Of a stretch of DNA of 64,000 nucleotides, positions 7,677 through 16,357 are shown one piece after another. Source of the DNA: Myxococcus stipitatus DSM 14675. Lineage in GTDB: Bacteria > Myxococcota > Myxococcia > Myxococcales > Myxococcaceae. A program made the translations under genes and the position numbers. Location of the stretch: assembly GCF_000331735.1 (NCBI RefSeq), contig NC_020126.1, positions 10,249,501 through 10,313,500 on the forward strand, written 5' to 3'. Position 1 is the first letter of the stretch, and the number at the start of each line of letters is the position of its first letter. Below the pieces are notes generated by a model. That model saw nothing but the letters and a program-made list of their open reading frames with translations. It was not told where the DNA came from and ran no database searches.

Positions 7677-8942
7677 ATGCCTCTCTTGTCCCTGTCCGCC
7701 GCCCGGCTGGCCTCGCTCGAAGCCGTTGCTCCCGCGGCGTCAGGGAGGGTGCCCCTGCTCGACGCCCATGGCCGCTTCCTGGCCGAGGAGGTCCGCGCCT
7801 CGCGCACCCTGCCCGGTTGCGACAACTCCGCGATGGATGGCTGGGCCGTGCGGGCGGAGGAGACTCGGGGCGCGAACCGGGACCAGCCCGCGCGCCTGCG
7901 GGTCATCGAGACCGTCTACGCCGGAGCCCTGCCCACCCGAGCGCTCCAGCCCGGCGACGCGACGCGCCTCTTCACGGGCGCCCCCATCCCCCAGGGCGCG
8001 GATGCCGTCGTGCGACAAGAGGCCGCGCGCGCCACGCCGGAGGGCCAGGCCGTGGACATCTTCATCCAGGTGCGGCCCGGCCACGACATCCGCCGGCGGG
8101 GAGAGGAGGTCCTCGCGGGCGCGCCCCTGGTCGCCGCGGGACAGCACGTGAGCGCCGCGGTGCTGGGCGTGCTCGCGTCGCAGGGCGTGACACACGTCCA
8201 CGTGAGGCCCGCACCGCGCGTGGCGGTGCTGGCCACGGGTGACGAGCTCGTGCGGCCGGGCGAGCCCGCGCTTCCGCATCAGGTCTACGAAAGCAACCTG
8301 GTGTTGGTAGCGGCCCTCGCGCGCGAGGCGGGCGCCGACGTGCGCCACCTGTCTCGCGCCCGCGACGACGAGCAAGCCCTGCGTGAGGCCATCACCCGCG
8401 CCGCGCCCGAGGTGGACGTGCTCATCACCACGGGCGGCGCATCGGTGGGTGACAAGGACCACGTCAAGCGGGTGCTCACCTCGCTGGGCGCACACTTCCT
8501 CGTCGATGGCGTGGCCCTCAAGCCCGGCAAGCCCGTGGCCGTGGCACGCCTGGGCCGCACCGCGGTCGTCGTGCTGCCCGGCAACCCGGGCGCCGCCACC
8601 GTCGCGTTCGACCAGCTCGCCCGCCCGCTGCTGCTCAAGCTCCAGGGCGTGCTCGAGGCGCGCCGCCGCGTCCACGCCCGCTTGTCCGAAGCACGACACA
8701 AACAAGCCGGGCTCGCCTACCTCATCACCGCGACGCTGGAGCACGACGGCCCCACCGCGCCTCGCGCCGTGCTGCGCCCCCAGGGGGCCGGACAGCTGCT
8801 GCAGAACCTCCACGCGGACGGCTGGGTCATCCTCCCGCCGGGTCGCGCCGACTACAGCGAGGGCGAGCTCGTCGAGCTGGAGCTGTTCGACCGGCCCCGC
8901 CTCCAAGCGGTGGACGCGGCACCGGCGGGCCTCGAGCCATGA
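7677..8942 (+). CDS. moeA: Molybdopterin molybdenumtransferase MoeA
   Basis: 421 residues, the normal MoeA length. The ATG at 7677 was chosen because family homology begins directly after it (LSLSAARLASLEAV). Visible motifs include LPGCDNSAMDGWAVRAE, then DAVVRQE, TGDELV, LITTGGASVGDKDHVKRVL and KPGKPVAVARLGRTAVVVLPGNPGAA, spanning the domains that bind adenylylated molybdopterin. The enzyme inserts molybdate into molybdopterin. Its stop overlaps the start of the mobB-fdhD gene (ATGA), so the two are translationally coupled. Confidence 0.92.
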   Translation: MPLLSLSAARLASLEAVAPAASGRVPLLDAHGRFLAEEVRASRTLPGCDNSAMDGWAVRAEETRGANRDQPARLRVIETVYAGALPTRALQPGDATRLFTGAPIPQGADAVVRQEAARATPEGQAVDIFIQVRPGHDIRRRGEEVLAGAPLVAAGQHVSAAVLGVLASQGVTHVHVRPAPRVAVLATGDELVRPGEPALPHQVYESNLVLVAALAREAGADVRHLSRARDDEQALREAITRAAPEVDVLITTGGASVGDKDHVKRVLTSLGAHFLVDGVALKPGKPVAVARLGRTAVVVLPGNPGAATVAFDQLARPLLLKLQGVLEARRRVHARLSEARHKQAGLAYLITATLEHDGPTAPRAVLRPQGAGQLLQNLHADGWVILPPGRADYSEGELVELELFDRPRLQAVDAAPAGLEP

Positions 8943-10324
8943 GCAGCCAGGTGCCCGCCATCAGCATCATCGGCTGGTCCGGTGCGGGGAAGACCCTGCT
9001 CGTCGAGCGCCTGATTGCCGAGCTCACCGCGCGCGGCCTGCGTGTCGCCGCCGTGAAGCACTCCTCCGACGACCACCCACTGCACCGCTCCGGCAGCGAC
9101 ACCGCCCGCTTCCAGGCCACCGGCGCCGCCCTCATTGGCTTCGCCACCCCCTCGGGTGTCCAGCTCACCACCAGCACGCGCCCCGCCGAGGCACTCCCGG
9201 AGCTGCTCACCCGCCTCGCCGGCGCGTGGGATGTCGCGCTGGTGGAAGGCTGGAAGGACGGCCCGCTCCCCAAGCTGGAGGTGTGGCGCCAGGGCCTGGG
9301 CCCACCCCTGGCCGAGTCCCGGCCCAGCGTCTTCGCCCTCGTGACGGACGCGCCCTCCCCGCCCGCCTCCGCCGCGCGAATCCTGCCGCCCCAGGACACC
9401 CACGCCATCGCGGACGCCATCCTCCAGCACCTGCGCCCGCCCCGGCGCGCGCCGCTGCCTCCCGCCGATGCGCGCGGCCTCGCGTCGCGCCCGGTGCAAC
9501 GTTGGAATGGCGACACCCTCCTCGCACTCGAGGACGACACGCTCGCCGTCGAGGAACCGCTCGAGCTGCGCGTCAACGGCGAGACACTGGCCACGACCAT
9601 GAGGACCCCCGGGTACGACCGCGAATTGGCCGTCGGGTTCCTCCTCGCGGAGGGGTTGATCCGGGGTGTAGATGACCTCGCCACCTTGGCGCATTGTGGC
9701 CGTCCCGGAGAGGAAGGCTGGGGAAATACACTCGAAGTCACACCTGCCCCAGGTGTCATCATTGACCCCGAGTCTCAGCGGGCCACACGCCGGGGAAGCC
9801 TCACCACGTCCGCATGCGGAGTGTGTGGGCGGCGAAGCGTGGAGGACCTGCTCGCGGCCTGCACGCCGCTGCCTCCCGGCCCCGTGCTGCCCCCCACCGC
9901 GGTGGCGCGCGCCACGGAGCGCCTGCGCGAGGTGCAGCGGAACTTCGCTCGGACAGGGGGAGTCCATGCCGCCCTCGCGCTCGACGCCCAGGGGCAGTTG
10001 CTGGCCGGTTACGAGGACGTGGGCCGCCACAACGCCGTCGACAAGGTGGTGGGCTCCCTGCTGCTCTCCAGCGCCCTCCGAGAGAGCCCCTCGCCTGAGG
10101 GCGCCCTGACACGTCAGCCCGCGATTCTCGCCGTCAGCGGACGTGTCAGCTTCGAAATCGTCCAGAAGGCCGTCATGGCCAGAATCCCAGTCATCGCGGG
10201 GGTTTCCGCCGCCACGACGCTGGCCATCGACCTGGCGCTGCGTTCCGGCGTGACGCTGGCCACGTTCGTCCGGAACGGCCGATTCAACATCCACACCCAC
10301 CCCGAACGCCTCGGTTCGCGCTAA
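8939..10324 (+). CDS. MobB-FdhD fusion protein
   Basis: 461 residues in two parts. Residues 1-~165 are a MobB-type GTPase with a Walker A motif GWSGAGKT (12-19), the AVKHSSDDH segment and the LVEGWKDGPLPK motif. Residues ~188-461 are FdhD, with TMRTPGYDRELAVGFLLAEGLI, the cysteine loop SACGVCG (Cys293 and Cys296) and GYEDVGRHNAVDKVVG. FdhD transfers sulfur from a cysteine desulfurase to the Mo cofactor of formate dehydrogenase, while MobB assists guanylation with MobA. The two are usually separate genes. The junction at ~165-188 is a Pro/Arg-rich linker, and no frameshift is needed to read through. Confidence 0.9.
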   Translation: MSSQVPAISIIGWSGAGKTLLVERLIAELTARGLRVAAVKHSSDDHPLHRSGSDTARFQATGAALIGFATPSGVQLTTSTRPAEALPELLTRLAGAWDVALVEGWKDGPLPKLEVWRQGLGPPLAESRPSVFALVTDAPSPPASAARILPPQDTHAIADAILQHLRPPRRAPLPPADARGLASRPVQRWNGDTLLALEDDTLAVEEPLELRVNGETLATTMRTPGYDRELAVGFLLAEGLIRGVDDLATLAHCGRPGEEGWGNTLEVTPAPGVIIDPESQRATRRGSLTTSACGVCGRRSVEDLLAACTPLPPGPVLPPTAVARATERLREVQRNFARTGGVHAALALDAQGQLLAGYEDVGRHNAVDKVVGSLLLSSALRESPSPEGALTRQPAILAVSGRVSFEIVQKAVMARIPVIAGVSAATTLAIDLALRSGVTLATFVRNGRFNIHTHPERLGSR

Positions 10325-10676
10325 CCACGCGAAACTCCACCCGGACTCTCGATGGCGTCCCACAGTCCCGTACTGCGCGTGACACTCGCGTCAGACCGGC
10401 ATCATAGATGCATTCTGTCGGGACTGAGTTGCGACATCCCGGAAAGTCCGGATGTCCAGCCAGATGTTCGCTGGAACCCGATGAGATGGGACGAGAGTCG
10501 GATGATCCAAAGATTTCACACCATGTCACGTCTTAGTCGCCGTGCCGGGGCTTGCTACGCACCGCACAAACATGGCAGAAAGCAGTTCTTTCCGACTTGA
10601 AGTTTTTCAGCCTCAACGGCAGCCTCTATCACCACAACTGCACATCTCAGTGGGCAGGTAGAGGGGGGTGGACACG
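10325..10676. other. Regulatory gap before the eps locus
   Basis: About 350 bp, AT-richer than its surroundings, especially 10500-10640. It must contain the terminator of the moeA operon and the promoter of epsZ. Two adjacent hairpins lie at 10433-10474. No -24/-12 sigma-54 pair was found: a TGGCAG near 10573 lacks the spaced GC. Confidence 0.5.
10433..10474. other. Two tandem hairpins downstream of mobB-fdhD
   Basis: GACATCCCGG-AAAGT-CCGGATGTC forms a stem with one bulged C, and CCAGC-N9-GCTGG forms a second short stem directly after it. They could terminate the molybdenum operon or lie in the epsZ leader. The sequence does not decide between these. Confidence 0.4.
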
Positions 10677-12161
10677 ATGAGCAGCGCAAGTACTGGTGCG
10701 GCGGTCGGGAGTCCTGGGTCGGCATCCGCTCAGGCAAACGCGACGGACTCCTCGGTGGAGGAGCAGGTTCCTGGCCCCAAGCTGGCGCCGGGATTCGCCG
10801 CGAAGCTGAACCTCACGGTGGACCTGGCGCTCATGTCGGTGGTGTTGACGGCCTCCGCATGGCTGGACGGTCTGTTGTTCGCGGAGCCCGGCTGGCTGTT
10901 GCCGGCGCTCATCCTCACGTCGCTGGTCGTGTGGATCATCACGGGCACGGCGCTGTGCCTCTACGACTCGCGCTTCGCGGAGCGCAGCAAGCTGGACCAC
11001 GTGGCGCTGGTGTCGGTGACGACGCTGGCGGTGGTGACGGTGCTGGCGGTGGTGAACCTGGCGCTGCCGGAGACGCTGAAGGTTCCGGGCCTGGTGCCGC
11101 TGCTGGTGCTCTTCTGGCCGGTGGCGCTGCTCTTGCGCCTGTTCGTCTTCCGACAGGTGGCCTCGCAGGAGCGCCCCACCAACTCCGTGCTCATCGTCGG
11201 CACGGGGGCGTTCGGCCGCTACTCCGGCGAGGACCTGGCGCGCCGCGGTCGCAGCGAGCTGCTGGGCTACATCCGCTTCAACGACGACACGGGCTCCATC
11301 GGCGAACTGCCCGCCAAGGTGCTGGGCACGGTGGATGACCTGGAGCACATCCTGCGCAACACCGCGGTGGACGAGGTCTACATCGCCGGCAACACGCTCA
11401 AGCAGGGCGAGGCCATGCAGGCGTCCATCAAGCTGGCGGAGCGCTTCGGCGTGCCGTTCGCGCTGCCGGCGCACACCTTCCGCCTGGACCGCGCGCGCCC
11501 CGTCAACGTGGCCGCGGTGGCGGACGGCTTCCTGCACTTCGCGGCGGTGAGCCCCAAGCCGCACCAGATGGCGATGAAGCGCCTGTTCGACATCTGCGTG
11601 TCCGCAGTGGCGCTGTGGATGCTGCTGCCGCTGCTCGCCTTCGTCGCGCTGGCGGTGAAGCTCACGTCGAAGGGGCCCATCTTCTTCAAGCAGTACCGCG
11701 TCGGGCAGAACGGCAAGCCGTTCTACATGCTCAAGTACCGCTCCATGGTGGTGAACGCGGAGGAGCTGAAGGAGAAGCTGGCCGCGCTCAACGAGCAGTC
11801 CGGCCCCGTCTTCAAGATGAAGAACGACCCGCGCATCACCGCCATCGGCCGCTTCATCCGCAAGTTCTCCATCGACGAGCTGCCCCAGTTCATCAACGTG
11901 CTGCGCGGAGAGATGAGCATCGTCGGGCCGCGCCCTCCTGTCCCCACGGAGGTCGCCAAGTACGAAACGTGGCAGCGGCGTCGCCTCTCGGTGCGGCCCG
12001 GCCTCACCTGCATCTGGCAGGTGTCCGGCCGCAATCAAATCTCCTTCGAGGAGTGGATGTACCTGGACATGCAGTACATCGACCACTGGACCCTCACCAG
12101 CGACCTGCGTCTCTTGCTCCAGACAGTGCCAGTGGTGATTACTGGGCGAGGCGCCAGCTAG
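10677..12161 (+). CDS. epsZ: Polyprenyl glycosylphosphotransferase, EPS initiating enzyme
   Basis: 494 residues. The ATG at 10677 is preferred because GAGGGGGG lies about nine bases upstream; a GTG at 10668 is also in frame. Four or five membrane segments lie within 45-155, followed by a nucleotide-fold domain with VLIVGTGAFGR (171-181). From ~300 comes the bacterial sugar-transferase domain: KRLFDICVSA, another hydrophobic segment, FKMKNDPRITAIGRFIRKFSIDELPQ and EMSIVGPRPP, then RPGLTCIWQVSGR. Such enzymes attach the first sugar phosphate to undecaprenyl phosphate at the inner membrane. It matches EpsZ by family and by its position just before wzx. A strong hairpin follows the stop codon. 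Confidence 0.92.
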   Translation: MSSASTGAAVGSPGSASAQANATDSSVEEQVPGPKLAPGFAAKLNLTVDLALMSVVLTASAWLDGLLFAEPGWLLPALILTSLVVWIITGTALCLYDSRFAERSKLDHVALVSVTTLAVVTVLAVVNLALPETLKVPGLVPLLVLFWPVALLLRLFVFRQVASQERPTNSVLIVGTGAFGRYSGEDLARRGRSELLGYIRFNDDTGSIGELPAKVLGTVDDLEHILRNTAVDEVYIAGNTLKQGEAMQASIKLAERFGVPFALPAHTFRLDRARPVNVAAVADGFLHFAAVSPKPHQMAMKRLFDICVSAVALWMLLPLLAFVALAVKLTSKGPIFFKQYRVGQNGKPFYMLKYRSMVVNAEELKEKLAALNEQSGPVFKMKNDPRITAIGRFIRKFSIDELPQFINVLRGEMSIVGPRPPVPTEVAKYETWQRRRLSVRPGLTCIWQVSGRNQISFEEWMYLDMQYIDHWTLTSDLRLLLQTVPVVITGRGAS

Positions 12162-12184
12162 GCTGTCCAGCATCCTGACTTCCT

Positions 12185-12212
12185 CGGGGGCGGCATTGAC
12201 GTGCCGCCCCCG
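12185..12212 (+). terminator. Strong hairpin between epsZ and wzx
   Basis: A CGGGGGCGGCA / TGCCGCCCCCG inverted repeat with a six-base loop, followed by a mixed pyrimidine stretch, lies inside an otherwise same-strand gene series. It could end an epsZ transcript, act as a partial terminator, or protect the upstream mRNA. Confidence 0.55.
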
Positions 12213-12268
12213 CTCGTCTTCTATGAACCCCGGGCTGTCCGGCCGACGCCCGGGGGACCCGCTCCACC

Positions 12269-13819
12269 GTGAATACCCACAGCGAATCCACTCAGCAAAA
12301 TGCCCAGGAGCATGAGCGCTCCCAGGAGGCGATGGGGGCCGTCCGCAACGGCCTGCAGCTCGGAGGCTCGCTGCTCGTGACGTATGCGATTGCCTTCGGC
12401 ATCCGTCCCCTGCTCACGCACTACCTGTCACCGGAGGACTTCGGCCGCTTCAACTGGGCGGACAGCTTCTCCGCCATCTTCTTCATCGCCACCAACCTCG
12501 GCCTGGAGATGTACATCCGCAAGGAGGTGTCGCGCCGGCCCGAGCACGCCAGCGACTTCTTCGGCACCTCCCTGCTCGTCCGGCTGGGCCTCACCGTCGT
12601 GTTGATGGGCGCGCTGACGCTCGTCATGTCCTACCGGGGTGACTCCCCGGAGATGCGCGCGCTGGTGCTCGTGTTCGGCCTGGCGCAGCTGCTCATCATG
12701 CTCAACGCCTCCATGGCGGCCTTGCTGCACGCCAAGGGCAAGGTGGCGGGGCTGTCCATCTCCAACGTCGTCACCAAGGTGGTGTGGGGCGGAGGCCTGC
12801 TCGCCGTCGGGGTGCTGCGGCTTCCCCTGCCGTGGCTGGCGGTGCCCGTCGTCGCGTCGGAGGCCATCAAGTTCGTGGTGAGCTGGCAGCTGGCGCGTCA
12901 GCACATCGGACTGGTGTTCCGCGTGGACCTGGGCGCCATGTGGAAGGTGCTCAAGGCGGGCCTGCCCTACTTCCTCACCGCCGCGGCGCTCGCCACCAAC
13001 GGGCGCCTGGACATCATGATTCTGGGGATGCTGGGCAGCCACGAAGAGGTGGGCTGGTACAGCGCCGCGTGGAGCATCTCCAACATCACCTTCGCGCTGA
13101 ACCCCGTGATGGGCTGGGTGCTGCTGCCGCTGATGTCCCGCGCGGCCGCTCGCTCCGAGGAGGAGGTCAGCGTCATCGCCCGCCGGGCGCTGGAGGGCAC
13201 GCTCGCCGTCACCGTCCCCATGATGATGCTCATCGTGATGGGCGCGCCGCTGTGGATTGGCCTGCTCGGCCGCGACTACTCGCTCGCCGTCAACCTGCTC
13301 AGGCTCCAGTCCCCGCTCTTCGTCCTGGCGTTCGTGACGATGACGTGTGGCTCGTGGCTCACCATGACGAACCGCGAGTGGTGGGTGACGGGCACCAGCA
13401 TCTTCGGCAGCCTGCTGCTCAACCCGCTGCTCAACCTGCTCCTCGTGCCGCGCATGTATGCCGCGTACGGCGATGGCGGCGGCGCCGCGGGCACCGCGCT
13501 GTCCATGCTCCTGATGGAGGTGGCCATCACCATCATCATGCTCAGCCGCATGGGCAGCGCCGCGGTGGACCGGCGGCTCCTGGTCATGATTGCCAAGACG
13601 GCCGTCGTCTGCGTGGGTGTCGTCGCCATGGACCGCACGGTGCTCGCCCCGCTGGAGGATTGGCCCAGGATCGCCGTGGAGGCGATGTTGTATGTCATGG
13701 GGGTGCTCACGCTGGGCGCGGTGCGGCCCGGTGAAGTCCTCGCGGTGGTGAAGCTCGCGCGCCGCCGTGGCAACCCCGAACCGGAGCCGGCGCCCATCGC
13801 CGTGGCTCCCACGCCCTGA
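12269..13819 (+). CDS. wzx: Wzx flippase for the EPS repeat unit
   Basis: 516 residues from a GTG at 12269; an ATG at 12332 is an alternative but its AGGAGG is only two bases away. Twelve to fourteen hydrophobic segments run the length of the protein, with the opening GLQLGGSLLVTYAIAFGIRPLLTHYLSPEDFGRFNWADSF typical of the polysaccharide-export MOP superfamily. It should flip the undecaprenyl-linked repeat unit across the inner membrane. It lies between the phosphotransferase and OPX genes as wzx does in the M. xanthus eps cluster. The C-terminal tail is Pro-rich. Confidence 0.9.
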   Translation: MNTHSESTQQNAQEHERSQEAMGAVRNGLQLGGSLLVTYAIAFGIRPLLTHYLSPEDFGRFNWADSFSAIFFIATNLGLEMYIRKEVSRRPEHASDFFGTSLLVRLGLTVVLMGALTLVMSYRGDSPEMRALVLVFGLAQLLIMLNASMAALLHAKGKVAGLSISNVVTKVVWGGGLLAVGVLRLPLPWLAVPVVASEAIKFVVSWQLARQHIGLVFRVDLGAMWKVLKAGLPYFLTAAALATNGRLDIMILGMLGSHEEVGWYSAAWSISNITFALNPVMGWVLLPLMSRAAARSEEEVSVIARRALEGTLAVTVPMMMLIVMGAPLWIGLLGRDYSLAVNLLRLQSPLFVLAFVTMTCGSWLTMTNREWWVTGTSIFGSLLLNPLLNLLLVPRMYAAYGDGGGAAGTALSMLLMEVAITIIMLSRMGSAAVDRRLLVMIAKTAVVCVGVVAMDRTVLAPLEDWPRIAVEAMLYVMGVLTLGAVRPGEVLAVVKLARRRGNPEPEPAPIAVAPTP

Positions 13820-13835
13820 AGGAGACCCGCGCCCC

Positions 13836-14474
13836 ATGCCGTCCTCGCTCCGCGTCCGACACCTCGAGCCGCGCCTCGCCGCGCGAGGGCTCGCGTGCGC
13901 CGCGCTCCTGCTCGTCGCCTCCGCGTGTGGCGGGTTGGGCAAGTACACCTGGGTGGATGAGTACCAGGAGAAGCCCCCCCCGCTGGACTCCAGCTACCGC
14001 ATCGCCTCCGGCGACCTGCTGAACATCCGCGTGTGGAACCAGGAGTCGCTCACCACGCAGGCGCGCGTGCGAGACGACGGGCGCATCAGCCTGCTCTTCC
14101 TGGACGACGTGGAGGCCGCGGGCCACAGCCCGGCCATGCTGTCGCAGCAAATCCAGACGCGGCTGAAGGACTACATCAACCACCCCGTCGTCACCGTCGC
14201 GCTGGAGATGGCGCGCCCCATCAAGGTGACGATGATGGGCGAGGTCAACCGCATCGGCCCGCTGGAAATCGACGTGGGCGCAAGCCTGCTGCAAGCGCTG
14301 GCGGGCGCGGGGGGCTTCACCGAATACGCGCACGACGACCGCATCTTCATCATGCGGCAGGAGGACGGACAGGCGCCGCTGCGCATCCGCTTCCGCTACA
14401 AGGACCTCATCCACGCCGAGGGGCGCGCGTCCACGTTCCGCCTGCGCCCCGGCGACGTGGTGGTGGTGGAGTAG
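13836..14474 (+). CDS. epsY: Short outer-membrane polysaccharide export (OPX) lipoprotein
   Basis: 212 residues from the ATG at 13836, 16 bp after wzx. A signal peptide ends in a lipobox ASAC (Cys31). The polysaccharide-export sugar domain starts at SSYRIASGDLLNIRVWNQESLTTQARVRDDG, followed by one SLBB-like domain (IKVTMMGEVNRIGPLEI...). The protein ends right after the SLBB domain (FRLRPGDVVVVE), so the C-terminal helix that makes the outer-membrane alpha-barrel in Wza is missing. Short OPX proteins of this kind are thought to pair with a separate beta-barrel protein, here the next gene. Confidence 0.9.
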   Translation: MPSSLRVRHLEPRLAARGLACAALLLVASACGGLGKYTWVDEYQEKPPPLDSSYRIASGDLLNIRVWNQESLTTQARVRDDGRISLLFLDDVEAAGHSPAMLSQQIQTRLKDYINHPVVTVALEMARPIKVTMMGEVNRIGPLEIDVGASLLQALAGAGGFTEYAHDDRIFIMRQEDGQAPLRIRFRYKDLIHAEGRASTFRLRPGDVVVVE

Positions 14475-14477
14475 CCC

Positions 14478-15731
14478 GTGCTGGGGTCCGCGCTCACCGC
14501 GTTGTGGCTGGAGCTCTCCGCCTCCGCCATCACCTACTCCGCCTCCGTGCGGGTGGACTCGCGCGTGCGCTCCAACGAGGACCCCGCCCAGGACGCGCCC
14601 TCCATCGCCGGCGACACGGACTTCACGCCCATCCTCGGCCTGGAGCGCACCCAGGGGAACACCACCCTGGAGCTCAACTACGCGCCGCGCATCAGCCTGC
14701 GCGAAGTCACCGCGGAGCCCCGCACGGAAGTGCAGCACGTGGGCCGCTTCGCCGCGCGCTGGCGCCCCGAGCGCGGCCTGTCCTTCCGCCTGAGCGAGGA
14801 GCTGGTGCTGGGCAGCGTCAACCTGCTCACCATGGACTCGCTGCCGGTGCTCCAGCCGGACCCGGATGACCCGGACGGCCCGCTGCGCCCGCCCCCCGGC
14901 GGCGGCCCGCTCCAGCCCCTCCCCGAGGGGGACACCGTCTACTTCCTCTCCTCGGCCACCTCCCTCACCGGCGAGACGAGCCGACTGGGGCGGCGCTGGC
15001 AGCTCTCCGGCACCGCGGGCTTCTCCGTCAGCGGCGGCCTGGATGGCCCCGCGCGCGAGGCCGTGCCCATGCAGTACGGCCCCCGCATGGACGTGTCGCT
15101 GAGCCACGCGCTGTCGGAGCTCAGCGCCCTCACCACCTCCGCCTCCACCACCCACGCGCGCTTCTCCACTGGCGCGAGGAACACCGTGGTGACGCTCACC
15201 GAGAGCTGGACGGGCCGCATGTCCCGGCGCACCTCGTTGGAGGCCGGCGCGGGCGCGAGCATCGTCCACTCCATCGAAGCAACAGGCGGAGTCGCGCCAG
15301 ACCCGGAGCCGGGGACACCCGCGGGCACGCCCCGCACGGAGCTGTTGCCCAACCTCACGCTCGCGGTGGGTCACCGCATCCCCTCGCGCACGGCGGACTT
15401 CGACGGCCGCCTGGGCCTGCGCGTGTCGCCCTTCACCGACCGGCTGACGGCGCGCGTCTACCCTCGGGCGGACGTCACGGCGACGGGGACGTGGGTGCTG
15501 AGCCCTCGGGTGCGCATGTCCGCCACGGCGGGCACGGCCTTCGCGGTGGGCGGGGCCACGGGTGACAGGCTGGTATCGGGCGGGTTGACGGCATCCTGGA
15601 TTCTCAACAGTTGGATGTCGGTGGATGCCGACACGCGAGGCACCTGGAGCCGCTCGCCCGAGCTGCCAGCGGCCCGCTTCCAGTGGGCGGCGGCGTTGGG
15701 CCTGTCCTTGCGGCAAACTGGTATCCTCTGA
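14478..15731 (+). CDS. epsX: Outer-membrane beta-barrel partner of the OPX protein
   Basis: 417 residues from a GTG three bases after the epsY stop. A hydrophobic leader (to about residue 20) precedes a long series of amphipathic beta strands such as TTLELNYAPRISLREV, RWQLSGTAGFSVSGG and RVRMSATAGTAFAVGG. A Pro/Gly-rich insert lies near residues 125-150. The last strand is QWAAALGLSLRQTGIL. The pattern fits a large 16-18-stranded barrel. In M. xanthus, EpsX at this position is proposed to form the outer-membrane channel with EpsY. No individual pore residues can be assigned from sequence alone. Confidence 0.8.
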   Translation: MLGSALTALWLELSASAITYSASVRVDSRVRSNEDPAQDAPSIAGDTDFTPILGLERTQGNTTLELNYAPRISLREVTAEPRTEVQHVGRFAARWRPERGLSFRLSEELVLGSVNLLTMDSLPVLQPDPDDPDGPLRPPPGGGPLQPLPEGDTVYFLSSATSLTGETSRLGRRWQLSGTAGFSVSGGLDGPAREAVPMQYGPRMDVSLSHALSELSALTTSASTTHARFSTGARNTVVTLTESWTGRMSRRTSLEAGAGASIVHSIEATGGVAPDPEPGTPAGTPRTELLPNLTLAVGHRIPSRTADFDGRLGLRVSPFTDRLTARVYPRADVTATGTWVLSPRVRMSATAGTAFAVGGATGDRLVSGGLTASWILNSWMSVDADTRGTWSRSPELPAARFQWAAALGLSLRQTGIL

Positions 15732-15746
15732 GCGAAGCAAAAGCCC

Positions 15747-15923
15747 ATGGCGAAGCTCATCCTGATGTCCGTCCTCATCCTCACGGTGGCCCTTCCCGCG
15801 AAAGCGGCCAGGGACCCCCACCCCATGCGAGGACTGAAGAAAGCCATCTTGTGGGTGATCTTCTTCAACGCGGCATACACCTACGGCGTCATCGTCTGGG
15901 TGCCACGGCTCGGCTTCCACTGA
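15747..15923 (+). CDS. Small 58-residue membrane protein in the eps locus
   Basis: A short frame between epsX and epsW encodes MAKLILMSVLILTVALPAKA, a hydrophobic leader, then a dozen polar residues and a second hydrophobic segment (AILWVIFFNAAYTYGVIVWV). The spacing (15 bp after epsX, 29 bp before epsW) and codon use match the neighbours, so a real gene is likely. It could be a two-pass inner-membrane protein or a processed one-pass peptide. Position suggests a small accessory subunit of the export machinery. No family was recognised. Confidence 0.65.
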   Translation: MAKLILMSVLILTVALPAKAARDPHPMRGLKKAILWVIFFNAAYTYGVIVWVPRLGFH

Positions 15924-15952
15924 GCGTGTCTGAGAAGAAAGGCTGACGACGG

Positions 15953-16357
15953 ATGGAACCCCAAATGCACAAGGTCCTCCTGGTGGAGGACGCGCCCTTC
16001 TTTCGGAAGATGCTGGGCGACTACCTGCGTGCCATGGGATTCAAGGACGTGGTGGAGCTGCCCAACGGGCAGGCCGCGCTCAAGTACCTGGCGGGCTCCA
16101 CGCGTCCGGACCTCGTGTGCCTGGACCTGACGCTGCCGGACATCTCCGGCTATGACTTGTGCGAGCACATCCGCCGCACCGCGGGCATGGCGGACGTGCC
16201 GGTGCTGGTGGTGAGCGCGCGCGACTTGCCGGAGGACAAGGCCCACGCCGAGGAGGCGGGCGCCAATGGCTATCTGGGCAAGCCCTTCACCCAGGACGAG
16301 TTCTCTCGCCGCGTGGGGCAGCTCCTGAAGAGCGCCGCGTCGAGGAGGACGTCGTGA
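15953..16357 (+). CDS. epsW: Single-domain response regulator
   Basis: 134 residues forming one receiver domain and nothing else. Acidic pocket residues Glu12/Asp13, the phospho-acceptor Asp58 (LVCLDLTLPDISG), the switch Ser88 and Lys110 (LGKPF) are all present, so it should be phosphorylatable. It has no output domain and therefore probably acts by protein contact. It overlaps epsV (stop TGA at 16355-16357, GTG at 16354), implying coupled synthesis with the chain-length regulator. The hybrid histidine kinase at 24.9-26.5 kb is a plausible phosphodonor, which is an inference. Confidence 0.9.
   Translation: MEPQMHKVLLVEDAPFFRKMLGDYLRAMGFKDVVELPNGQAALKYLAGSTRPDLVCLDLTLPDISGYDLCEHIRRTAGMADVPVLVVSARDLPEDKAHAEEAGANGYLGKPFTQDEFSRRVGQLLKSAASRRTS

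Noticed and set aside
10570-10590. Sigma-54-like TGGCAG upstream of epsZ
   Set aside because: The base pair ten positions after GG is TT, not GC, so the -12 element is absent.
13707-15920. Minus-strand open frame (737 codons) across epsY-epsX
   Set aside because: Low-complexity Arg/Gly/Val composition antisense to the OPX and barrel genes. No ribosome site.
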